From: Variovorax sp. Root473
GTDB lineage: Bacteria > Pseudomonadota > Gammaproteobacteria > Burkholderiales > Burkholderiaceae_C
DNA length: 64,000 nucleotides
Reading direction: 5' to 3'
Assembly (NCBI RefSeq): GCF_001426505.1
Contig: NZ_LMEV01000015.1
Location: 1 to 64,000, forward strand
The notes beneath the pieces are model-generated. The model had not been told where the DNA came from, did not search any database, and saw nothing but the letters and a program-made list of their open reading frames with translations. This document shows positions 34,780 through 42,790 of this stretch, piece by piece (the first letter of the stretch is position 1; every line of letters starts with the position of its first letter). The translations under genes and the position numbers were made by a program.

Positions 34780-37700
34780 ATGGCAGGAAAGAACTCGCTC
34801 CATCCGATTCCCCACCCGGCGAAGAAACCCTTCGTCGGCAATCTGCTGTCCATCGGCTCCGATTCGCCGGTGCTCGACATGTGGAAGATCGCGCAAGACC
34901 TCGGCGGCATCTACTGGCTCGACATGCCGGGCATGCCGGTGATCGTGGTGTCGTCGCCCGCGCTGGTCGACGAGCTCTGCGAAGAGCCGCGCTTCGACAA
35001 GAGCACGCGCGGTGCGCTGCGCCGGCTGCGGGCTGCGTCGCACGGCCTCTTCACCTCCGACACGCACGAGGAGACGTGGTCGAAGCCACACAACATCCTG
35101 CTGGCCAACTTCAGCCAGCGCGCGATGCAGGCCTACCACCCGATGATGCTGGACATCGCGGGGCAGCTGGTCACCAAGTGGGAGCGCCTGAACTTCGATG
35201 AAGAGGTGGACGTGGTGCGCGACATGACCGCGCTCACGCTGGACACCATCGGCCTGTGCGGCTTCGGCTACCGCTTCAACTCCTTCTACCGAGAGGGCTT
35301 TCATCCCTTCGTCGATGCGATGGTGCGCACGCTCGAGACCGTGCAGAACCGCCGCGGCCTGCCGCTCGAGGAGCTGATGCTCAAGAAGGAGCTGGCGCAG
35401 CAGCGCAAGGACATCCGCTACATGCACAAGATGGTGGAAGACATCATCGAGGAGCGACGTGCCAGCGGTGCCGACATCGCCACCAAGCCCGACCTGCTGA
35501 GCTACATGATCGCGGGCGTGGACAAGAAGAGCGGCGAGAAGCTCACCGACAAGATGATCCGCGACGAGTGCATCGAATTTCTCATCGCGGGCCACGAGAC
35601 CACCAGCGGCCTGCTGTCGTTCGCCATCTACTTCCTGCTGAACAACCCCGAGGCCATGGTCAAGGCGCAGGCCGAGGTCGACAGCGTGTTCGGCGGCGAC
35701 ACCACGCAAAAGCCCACCTACGCGCAGGTCAACCGGCTGCAGTACGTGATGCAGGTGCTGAAGGAGTCGCTGCGCCTGTACCCGACCGCGCCCGCGATCT
35801 CGATGCGCGCGAAGGAAGACACGAAGATCGGCGGCCAATACACGATCAAGAAGAACAACATGGTCATCATGCATGCGCTGGCGCTGCACCGTGACAAGGG
35901 CATCTGGGGCGAGAACGCCGACCAGTTCAACCCCGACCACTTCAGCCGCGAGGCCGAGCGCGAGCGGCCCGTGAATGCCTTCAAGCCCTTCGGCAACGGC
36001 CAGCGCGCCTGCATCGGGCGACAGTTCGCCCTGCAGGAGGCCGTGCTCACGCTGGGCATGATCCTGCAGCGCTTCACCCTCGTCGATCACACGGGCTACA
36101 AGCTCAAGATCAAGGAAGCGCTGACGATCAAGCCCGAGAACTTCAAGATCAAGGCGCTGCTGCGCGACCCGGCCTCGCGCCCGCGCGGCACCGTGGAGAC
36201 AACGGCCACGCCCGACGCGCCGGCCAAGCCCGTCGCGCGCAAGCCGCAGGCCGCTCGCCACGGCACCTCGCTGCTGGTGCTGCAGGGCTCCAACCTCGGC
36301 ACCGCCGAAGACCTGGCGCGCCAACTGGCCGAGGCCGGCGAGCTGCGCGGCTTCTCGACGCAGCTGGCCTCGCTCGACGACTATGCCGAGCGGCTGCCGG
36401 CCAACGGCGCGGTGGCGATCGTCTGCGCCTCGTACAACGGCGTGGCGCCCGACAACGCAGCCGAGTTCCACCGCTGGCTCGACAAGGCCGACGATGCACT
36501 CAACGGCGTGCGCTTCAGCGTGTTCGGATGCGGCAACACCGACTGGGCCGCCACCTACCAGGCCGTGCCGCGCCGCATCGACGAACGCCTGGAGGCACTG
36601 GGCGCCGATCGCGTGCACGCACGCGGCGAAGGCGATGCACGCGAAGACATGGACGGCGCCTTCCAGGACTGGAGCGACGCGCTGTGGCCCGCACTGGTGA
36701 AGGCCTTCGACATCAAGAACGGCGCCGACACGCCCGCCGAGGCCGAGCCGCTGTACACGCTCGAAGAACTGCCGCCGCCGCAGAAGAACGCGCTGGTCGA
36801 TGCGCTGGGCGCGGTGCCGCTGCGCGTGATCGAGAACCGCGAGCTGCAAAGCGCCGGCGCCCACGGCGAGCCCGGCCGCTCCACGCGCCACGTCGAGCTG
36901 ACGCTGCCCGAGGGCGTGAACTACGTGCCCGGCGACCACCTGAGCGTGGTGCCGCGCAACAGTCCCGCGCAGGTCGAGCGTGCGATGGCGCGCTTCGGCT
37001 TCGACCGCTCCGCCCATGTGCGGCTGCAGGCCGTGCCGGGCCGCAAGGCCGCGCTGCCGGTCGACCAGGTCATCGCGGTCGATCGCCTGCTGGGCGACTA
37101 CGTCGAGCTGCAGGACGTGGCCACGCGCAAGCAGATCGCCACGCTGGCCGCCTACACCGAGTGTCCGTTCACCAGGCCCAGGTTGCAGGCCCTGTCGGGC
37201 AGCGACGAGGCCTCGCAGGCCGCGTACAAGGCCGAGGTGCTGCACAAGCGCAAGTCGCTGCTCGATCTGCTGGAGGAGCACCGCGCCTGCCAGGTGCCGT
37301 TCGCGGTGTTCCTGGAAATGCTGTCGCCGCTGTCGCCGCGCTACTACTCGATCTCTTCGTCGCCCACGATGACACCGGGGCGTTGCAGCGTGACGGTGGG
37401 CGTGGTGAGCGCGCCCGCGTTGTCGGGCAACGGCACCTTCGAGGGCGTGTGCTCCAACTTCCTGGCGCGCGCCGAGGCCGGCGACACGGTGCACGGCGTG
37501 ATCCGCGAGACCACGGCCGAGGGCTTCCGCCTGCCGGACGATGCGAACCGACCACTCATCATGGTCGGCCCGGGCACCGGCCTGGCGCCGTTCCGCGGCT
37601 TCCTGCAGGAACGTGCGGCGCAGGTCGAACGCGGCGAGGCGCTGGGCGAGGCGATGCTGTTCTTCGGCTGCCGCCACCCCGAGCAGGACTTCATCTATGC

Positions 37701-37998
37701 CGAGGAGCTGCAGGCCTGGTCGCACCGCGGTTTGATGAAGCTGCACACGGCCTTCTCGCGCGCCGGCGAGCGCAAGGTCTACGTGCAGGACCTGATCCGC
37801 GAACAAGGCGCGGCCGTGTGGAGGCTGCTCGAAGCGGGTGCCGTGGTCTATGTGTGCGGCGACGGCTCGCGCATGGAACCCGACGTGCGCCGCACGCTCA
37901 GCGACCTCGCACGCGAGCACGGACAGGACAGCGCGGCGTGGATGGACCGGATGATTGCCGAGCAGCGCTATGTGCTCGACGTGTGGGCCGGGGCCTGA
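34780..37998 (+). CDS. CYP102-type self-sufficient cytochrome P450/NADPH-P450 reductase
   Basis: A 1072-residue soluble fusion enzyme of the P450 BM3 class, which hydroxylates fatty acids near the omega end using NADPH and O2. The P450 domain (1-470) has the I-helix AGHETTSG (about 270), the KESLR ExxR motif and the haem loop FGNGQRACIGRQFALQEA, with haem-ligand Cys411. The FMN domain begins near 490 (LLVLQGSNLGTAEDLARQLAE), then the FAD domain (RYYSISSSP) and NADPH domain (GPGTGLAPFRGF, then VYVCGDGSRMEPDV). All parts look intact and the length matches BM3 (1049). It may share the TetR control of the preceding genes. A terminator follows. Confidence 0.95.
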   Translation: MAGKNSLHPIPHPAKKPFVGNLLSIGSDSPVLDMWKIAQDLGGIYWLDMPGMPVIVVSSPALVDELCEEPRFDKSTRGALRRLRAASHGLFTSDTHEETWSKPHNILLANFSQRAMQAYHPMMLDIAGQLVTKWERLNFDEEVDVVRDMTALTLDTIGLCGFGYRFNSFYREGFHPFVDAMVRTLETVQNRRGLPLEELMLKKELAQQRKDIRYMHKMVEDIIEERRASGADIATKPDLLSYMIAGVDKKSGEKLTDKMIRDECIEFLIAGHETTSGLLSFAIYFLLNNPEAMVKAQAEVDSVFGGDTTQKPTYAQVNRLQYVMQVLKESLRLYPTAPAISMRAKEDTKIGGQYTIKKNNMVIMHALALHRDKGIWGENADQFNPDHFSREAERERPVNAFKPFGNGQRACIGRQFALQEAVLTLGMILQRFTLVDHTGYKLKIKEALTIKPENFKIKALLRDPASRPRGTVETTATPDAPAKPVARKPQAARHGTSLLVLQGSNLGTAEDLARQLAEAGELRGFSTQLASLDDYAERLPANGAVAIVCASYNGVAPDNAAEFHRWLDKADDALNGVRFSVFGCGNTDWAATYQAVPRRIDERLEALGADRVHARGEGDAREDMDGAFQDWSDALWPALVKAFDIKNGADTPAEAEPLYTLEELPPPQKNALVDALGAVPLRVIENRELQSAGAHGEPGRSTRHVELTLPEGVNYVPGDHLSVVPRNSPAQVERAMARFGFDRSAHVRLQAVPGRKAALPVDQVIAVDRLLGDYVELQDVATRKQIATLAAYTECPFTRPRLQALSGSDEASQAAYKAEVLHKRKSLLDLLEEHRACQVPFAVFLEMLSPLSPRYYSISSSPTMTPGRCSVTVGVVSAPALSGNGTFEGVCSNFLARAEAGDTVHGVIRETTAEGFRLPDDANRPLIMVGPGTGLAPFRGFLQERAAQVERGEALGEAMLFFGCRHPEQDFIYAEELQAWSHRGLMKLHTAFSRAGERKVYVQDLIREQGAAVWRLLEAGAVVYVCGDGSRMEPDVRRTLSDLAREHGQDSAAWMDRMIAEQRYVLDVWAGA

Positions 37999-38026
37999 AG
38001 AACCCAGTCTGGAGCCCCCAAGAAGA

Positions 38027-38051
38027 AGACCGGCATTCGCCGGTCTTTTTT
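38027..38051 (+). terminator. Rho-independent terminator after the P450 gene
   Basis: AGACCGGC (38027-38034) pairs perfectly with GCCGGTCT (38039-38046) around a four-base loop, followed by a T tract. It lies 29 bases after the P450 stop and faces the convergent hydrolase gene. Confidence 0.88.
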
Positions 38052-38076
38052 CATGGGGAGGGGTGTGGACCTCGGG

Positions 38077-38850
38077 TCAGATGTCGCGGTCCGGGTCCGG
38101 GTACACCAGCGGCCCGAGCAGGCCGCGGTTGAAAGGCTTCCACGCGCCCTCGGGCTGCGCCAGCCGGTCGGCCACCGCATAGAGCACGGCCGGGTGCGCG
38201 CCAAGCCCCAGGTGGCTTGCCACCACTTCGATGTTCTCGGACTGCGGACCGGTCTTCTCGAGGCTGCAGCGCCATGCGACGACGCCGTCGGTGCGGCTGA
38301 AGATCGAGGTCGTGGGCACGGGCGGCGTGGGTTCGACGAACTTCATGCGGCGCGGGTCGTGCGAGCTCTGGCCGCTCACGCCTTCGTACACGCGCCAGGC
38401 GTTGGTGGCGCGCGGGCTGCCCGAGAACGGGCTGCCGAGCGTGATCACGTTGCGGATGAGGTCCTTCTGCGCCGAGGCGAGCAGCCGTGCGTAGACGCCA
38501 CCCAGGCTCCAGCCGATCACGCTGACCTTCTGGCCACTCTTGTCGGCCAGGGTCTTGAGCAGTTCGACCATGCCGTCTTCGACGCCGGCGCGCGGGCCCA
38601 GGTTGCGACCCTGGCCCCAGCCGTGCGCGTCGTAGCCGCGGCTGCACAGGTAGCGGCGCAGCAGCAGCGTGGACATGTCGCCGGCCACCAGGCCCGGCAG
38701 CACGAGCACGGGATGCCCGTCGCCGCGCGGCGCGAGCTGCAGCAAGGGCCACATGGCGAGGCCGGCGCCGGTTTCCCAGAGGGCACGTGCCTCCGCCAGC
38801 AAGAGCAGGCGCGACGGCGGCGCGATGGGGTCGTGGGTGGCGGTGGACAT
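38077..38850 (-). CDS. Alpha/beta hydrolase in the storage-lipid locus
   Basis: A 257-residue cytosolic hydrolase. The nucleophile elbow is VIGWSLGGVYARLLA (GWSLG), with the strand-turn PVLVLPGLVAGDMSTLLLRRYL and oxyanion region before it, and a His in VVASHLGLGAHPAVL near the end. It resembles lipases and triacylglycerol or PHA-related hydrolases in general form. I start at ATG 38850 (MSTATHDP) since the 28 residues upstream are not conserved in style. It is the last gene of the minus-strand locus, 84 bases after the TetR stop, and is a candidate lipid or polymer mobilising enzyme; substrate is inference. Confidence 0.82.
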   Translation of the reverse strand: MSTATHDPIAPPSRLLLLAEARALWETGAGLAMWPLLQLAPRGDGHPVLVLPGLVAGDMSTLLLRRYLCSRGYDAHGWGQGRNLGPRAGVEDGMVELLKTLADKSGQKVSVIGWSLGGVYARLLASAQKDLIRNVITLGSPFSGSPRATNAWRVYEGVSGQSSHDPRRMKFVEPTPPVPTTSIFSRTDGVVAWRCSLEKTGPQSENIEVVASHLGLGAHPAVLYAVADRLAQPEGAWKPFNRGLLGPLVYPDPDRDI

Positions 38851-38934
38851 GATGGCGGCTTCCTTTCTGTTCTTTCTTCTGCAAGACGAAGATGGGGCTG
38901 CGAAGTTGCATTCCCCGTCGGACGACGACTTCAT

Positions 38935-39570
38935 TTATCCGAGGTATTTGCCCCTCAGGTAATCAAGATAAGCCCTCGATTCGCTGGAAACATACGGAGA
39001 AACCAGCGTGAGCGTGTAGAAAGCCGCCAAACCGGGATCGGCCTGCGCCAGCGCGTCGCGCCCCGGCACCAGCCGCTCGAACGAGAGCCAGCAGGTGGTG
39101 GTGAAGACCATCTGCAGCGCCAGGATGCGCGCTTGCTCGGCACTGGTCTCGATCACGCCCGACGCCACCAGCCCTTCGCACAGCGTCTGGGCGGCGAGCA
39201 GGTTCTGCGCGGTCATGGCCTGGGCGCGCTGCCCCAGGGCCGGGTATTCGCTGGCCAGGAAGGCCATGTCGCGGTAGATGAAGCGGTATTCGTCGATGGC
39301 CTCGAAGCGCAGGTGCAGCGCGAGCCACAGGTCGTCGATGGCAGCAATGGAGGCCGAGGAGCCGTTGAGCACCTCGAGCCGCTGCTCGAAGCGCCGGAAC
39401 AGCCATTCGACGATCAGCTGCTTGGCCTTGAAGTGGTAGTGCAGGTTGCCCGGGCTCATGCCGAGTTCGGCCGCGATCTTGTGCGTGGACACGGCCGGAA
39501 GGCCTTGTGCATTGAACAGCGCGAGGCTGGCCTGCAGGATGCGATCGCGCGTGGTGTTGGAGCTGGCCAC
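38935..39570 (-). CDS. TetR family regulator, PhaD-like
   Basis: A 211-residue regulator with an N-terminal helix-turn-helix (TRDRILQASLALFNAQGLPAVSTHKIAAELGMSPGNLHYHFKAK). The pattern FNxQGxxxVSTxxIAxELGxSPGNLxYHF is strikingly like PhaD of pseudomonads, the activator of medium-chain PHA genes that responds to an acyl-CoA-type ligand. It also shares the downstream pattern (LWLALHLRFEAIDEYRFIYRDMAFLA) and the C-terminal VSPY region. It lies 30 bases after a PhaF/PhaI-like granule gene, as phaD is near phaF and phaI in Pseudomonas. No synthase is present; a DGAT occupies that role. Confidence 0.85.
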   Translation of the reverse strand: MASSNTTRDRILQASLALFNAQGLPAVSTHKIAAELGMSPGNLHYHFKAKQLIVEWLFRRFEQRLEVLNGSSASIAAIDDLWLALHLRFEAIDEYRFIYRDMAFLASEYPALGQRAQAMTAQNLLAAQTLCEGLVASGVIETSAEQARILALQMVFTTTCWLSFERLVPGRDALAQADPGLAAFYTLTLVSPYVSSESRAYLDYLRGKYLG

Positions 39571-39600
39571 AAGCGGCGTGGTGCGTGCGTTGCGTGCCGC

Positions 39601-40092
39601 TCAGCGCTTGCCGCCGGAGCCGCTTGTACTGGCGCGGGGGCCGGACGGTTTCTCGAGTTTCGCAAGGCGTTCGCGCAACTGCGCCACCTCGTCGCGCAGG
39701 GCCTGCACCTCGTCGGCGCTGGGCATGCCCAGGCGTTGCAGGGCGGTGGCGACACGCTGGTCGAACACGTCCTCGAACTTGCGGATGCCGAAGGTGTCCA
39801 GGCCGGGGAAGCCGCGCGTCAGCGCCGCCTTGGCACCCGCCGCATCGGCCTTGCCCTGCCCGATGCCGAGCAGGCCTTCGATCACGTTGGCCTGTCGCTT
39901 GGCGACGTCGTTGCGCACGTTGTCCAGGGCCTTGAGGCCGGCACGCAGCAGCGCTTCGGCCTTGTTGCGGCCGGCCGCAGTGTCTGCCGGCGCCGCCTTG
40001 CGGGGCGCAGCTTTCTTCTTCGCCGCCGGAGCCTTCCTGGCAGGCGCCGCCCTCTTCTTCAACTTTGCAGTGTCATCGAGACGGGTCGCCAT
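39601..40092 (-). CDS. PhaF/PhaI-like granule-associated protein with basic N-terminus
   Basis: A 163-residue protein of the polyhydroxyalkanoate granule-associated (PhaI/PhaF) family. The conserved C-terminal part reads DVFDQRVATALQRLGMPSADEVQAL followed by heptads (LRDEVAQLRERLAKLEK), the oligomerising coiled coil of that family. The amphipathic middle (ALLRAGLKALDNVRNDVAKRQ) would coat the granule. Unlike PhaI, residues 10-40 are Lys/Ala/Pro-rich (KRAAPARKAPAAKKKAAPRK), like the histone-like DNA-binding arm of PhaF but at the opposite end. It lies 56 bases after the other phasin-like gene. Confidence 0.85.
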   Translation of the reverse strand: MATRLDDTAKLKKRAAPARKAPAAKKKAAPRKAAPADTAAGRNKAEALLRAGLKALDNVRNDVAKRQANVIEGLLGIGQGKADAAGAKAALTRGFPGLDTFGIRKFEDVFDQRVATALQRLGMPSADEVQALRDEVAQLRERLAKLEKPSGPRASTSGSGGKR

Positions 40093-40148
40093 GCGGTGGG
40101 TGCTCCAGGGGCGTGAAAAAGGAAAAGGGCGTGGTCAGCGCCCCAGGA

Positions 40149-40703
40149 TCATGCCGCCTTGCGGGCAGCGCGGCGAACCGGCTTCTTGGCCGCAGCGACC
40201 TTGGCCTTCACGGTGCGCACGGAGGCGGCGGCTTCTTCGGCGCCGCTCACACGGGCTTCGATCTGCTTGGTGCCGGCGACGATGCGGTCGGCGATCTGCA
40301 CCGACACGGTGGCGAAAGGCTGGTTCACGGCCGACAGGGCGTTGAACACGGTGGTGGCAGCGGGCGACTCGATCTGCGCGACACGGTTGGCGACGGTTTC
40401 GATGCCGCTGGTGGTGCCGGCAGCGACGCGGTCCATCACGTTCACGATGCGGCTCGTGTCGATGTCCAGGCGATTGGCCAGGAAACCATGCACCTTTTCT
40501 TGCGCGCCGATCAGGTTGGCCTTGATCTGCTCGCTCACCAGCGGGATCTGGCGGTTGCCGAGGAACTCGCTGTAACGCGAAGCGGCACCGCCCAGCAGGC
40601 GCTGCACGCCGGTGCGGTAGGCACCGACCAGGGTCTTGCCGGCGTCGTTGTACTGGCCGACGACGTGGATGGCGGCGGAAGCGATGTTGGTTTGCGTGGA
40701 CAT
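40149..40703 (-). CDS. Phasin-like granule protein with basic C-terminal tail
   Basis: A 184-residue, Ala/Val-rich, helical protein without signal peptide. It has repeated amphipathic helices (SEQIKANLIGAQEKVHGFL, ATTVFNALSAVNQPFATVS, GTKQIEARVSGAEEAAASV) and ends with the basic tail KVAAAKKPVRRAARK. It is not clearly a classical phasin_2 domain but has the composition and position of one. ATG 40703 has an AAGGAA ribosome site; the frame extends 18 residues upstream without support. It sits between the DGAT and the PhaF/PhaI-like gene, 145 bases after the DGAT stop. Function as inclusion coat protein is inferred. Confidence 0.72.
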   Translation of the reverse strand: MSTQTNIASAAIHVVGQYNDAGKTLVGAYRTGVQRLLGGAASRYSEFLGNRQIPLVSEQIKANLIGAQEKVHGFLANRLDIDTSRIVNVMDRVAAGTTSGIETVANRVAQIESPAATTVFNALSAVNQPFATVSVQIADRIVAGTKQIEARVSGAEEAAASVRTVKAKVAAAKKPVRRAARKAA

Positions 40704-40848
40704 GTGAGATTTCCTTGAAGTTGAATGGCTCGCGGGGAATCGCGATGGGCCAATCATCTTCCGCAGGGCCTAGGCCTGGAAAACTAGAACGGTCGGAAAA
40801 CTAGTCCAACTGCCCCAATTCTTTGTCCACGCCGGGCCCGCCTGTCGA

Positions 40849-42546
40849 TCATGCCGCAGCAGCGCGGGGGGATGCAGCGGCCTTGCGGGCCGCAGGCCGG
40901 GGTGCCGCCTTCTTCGCCGCCGCCTTCTTGGCTGGGGCCTTCTTCGCTGCGGCCGCCTTCACCGGCACGGCCTTGGCGGGCGCCTTTTTCTTGGCGGCGA
41001 CGGCCTTCACCGGCGCCTTCTTGCGTGTGGCCGGCTTGCGGGCCGGTGCTACAGCCTTGGCCTCTTCTTTCTCCTGCGGCGCAGGCGCGGCCACGGGCTT
41101 GGGCGCAGCGGTTGCGCCGGCGGCGGCCGGGTGCTTCTCGGTGAGCGCCATCAGCAGCTTGTGCTCGGCCAGCAGGTAGTCGCCGATCTCGGTGATGTCG
41201 GGCACGGCGCGGCGGCAGGCGATGAGGCCGTAGTCCATGCGGCCGTTGTAGCTCTGCACCGTGACGTTGAGCGCCGTGCCGTGGCTGGCGATCGACACCG
41301 GGTAGTAGCAGGTGACCAGCGCGCCCGCGAAGTACATCGGGAATGGCGCGCCCGCCACGTTCGAGACGGCCACGTTGGCCGCCGGCGGCAGCAGGTTGAC
41401 GATGCCCGAGCGCCCCACCATCGACGCAATGCCCGACATCAGCCAGGGCGCGGCAAAGGTCGGGAAGTCGTCCAGGATCACGGCCTTGAAGCGCTTCATC
41501 GTCGACTTCGAGGCGTTCGACGAGGTGTTGATCGCCTTCAGCCGCTGCACCGGATCGGTGATGTCGGTGGCCAGGCTCACGAGGATCATGCTGGCCTGGT
41601 TGTTGGCGGTCTGGTCGCCGGCTTCGCGCAGGCTCACGGGCACCCCGGCCACCAGCGGCTTGGCCGGCAGTTCGTTGTTGTCGGCCAGGTAGTGGCGCAG
41701 CGCGCCGGCCACGGTGCCCAGCACCACGTCGTTGAGCGACACGCCGAAGTGCTTGGCGATGTGCTTGGTCTCGGCCAGCGAGATGGTGCGGCCCGCGAAG
41801 GTGCGCTGGTTGGTGATCGACACGTTGAGCGAGGTGCGCGGCGCGAAGAGGTTGAACTTCTTCGGTGCGGCGGCCGCAGCCTTGTCGGCCGCCTTCTCGT
41901 CGGGCTTGGCCAGGCCGCCGATGGCACGCGCGATGGCCGGCGCCATCTTGAAGAGCTTGACATACTGCTGCGCGGTGTTGCGCAGCGCGGCGGTGGCGAG
42001 CTCGGCCATGCCCAGCTGGTAGCCGTTGCTGCGCGGACGCGAACGCGGCGGCTTGACCACGCGGCCCGTGGCCTCCAGGTCGAAGATGGCCTTGCCCACT
42101 TCGACGCCGGCCTGCCCGTCGATGCCCGCATGGTGCACCTTGGTATACAGCGCCACCTGACCGCTTTGCAGGCCGTCGATGATGAAGAACTCCCACATCG
42201 GGCGGCTGCGGTCGATGAGCGTGGAATGCAGCCGTGCCACGTACTGCTGCAACTGCCGGTTGGTGCCGGGCTTGGGCAGCGTGATGTGGCGCACGTGGTA
42301 GTCGATGTCGATGTCGTCGTCGTCCACCCACACGGGGTTGGACATGTCGAAGGGCATCAGCGCGAGCTTGCGCGTGAACACGTCGGCCAGGTGGATGCGA
42401 CTGGCCATGAAAGCCTTGGCGTCTTCGTAGAAGTCGCCCTTGTAGCCCTTGGGCAGATCCAGCACGTTGAGAGAACCCACGTGCATCGGCATCTCGGGGG
42501 TTTCCAGGTGAAGGAAGGTGGCATCAAGACCGCTCAGGTGTTTCAT
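40849..42546 (-). CDS. Wax ester synthase/diacylglycerol acyltransferase with histone-like tail
   Basis: A 565-residue WS/DGAT, catalysing the final step in wax ester or triacylglycerol synthesis at nascent lipid droplets. The catalytic motif HHAGIDG is at 138-144, the N-terminus has the conserved LSGLDATFLHLETP, and the later NVAVSNVAGAPFPMYFAGA region is typical. A normal member ends near residue 470. Here a tail of about 93 residues (473-565) follows, built almost only of Lys, Ala, Pro and Arg in KAP/AAKK repeats, like histone H1 and the PhaF arm. It may bind DNA. ATG 42546 gives the conserved start. First gene of the storage-lipid locus. Confidence 0.92.
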   Translation of the reverse strand: MKHLSGLDATFLHLETPEMPMHVGSLNVLDLPKGYKGDFYEDAKAFMASRIHLADVFTRKLALMPFDMSNPVWVDDDDIDIDYHVRHITLPKPGTNRQLQQYVARLHSTLIDRSRPMWEFFIIDGLQSGQVALYTKVHHAGIDGQAGVEVGKAIFDLEATGRVVKPPRSRPRSNGYQLGMAELATAALRNTAQQYVKLFKMAPAIARAIGGLAKPDEKAADKAAAAAPKKFNLFAPRTSLNVSITNQRTFAGRTISLAETKHIAKHFGVSLNDVVLGTVAGALRHYLADNNELPAKPLVAGVPVSLREAGDQTANNQASMILVSLATDITDPVQRLKAINTSSNASKSTMKRFKAVILDDFPTFAAPWLMSGIASMVGRSGIVNLLPPAANVAVSNVAGAPFPMYFAGALVTCYYPVSIASHGTALNVTVQSYNGRMDYGLIACRRAVPDITEIGDYLLAEHKLLMALTEKHPAAAGATAAPKPVAAPAPQEKEEAKAVAPARKPATRKKAPVKAVAAKKKAPAKAVPVKAAAAKKAPAKKAAAKKAAPRPAARKAAASPRAAAA

Positions 42547-42790
42547 GTGTGGTTCTCCTCGTTGGGGCAAGCGCCGTTCGGCAGGATACCGTGGGCATGG
42601 CGTCCGTGGGCCTTCGCTTCTTCAGTGTTTCCACTGGGGGGAAGGCACGCGCGAGACGGGGGTTTGTCCCAAGGGGTCGGGATGCGCGGCCACTTGCGAT
42701 GAAAAAACCCACGTGCCTTGCAGGCCGTCACCAGGCCGCAACAACTGCTCACAGCCAGCGCGGTCACGGGGGCTTCGTACACTGTGCCGC

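Noticed and set aside
40851-41179. Plus-strand Ala/Phe-rich open frames opposite the DGAT tail
   Set aside because: They are mirror products of the repeated Lys/Ala codons of the tail, without a ribosome site or known family.
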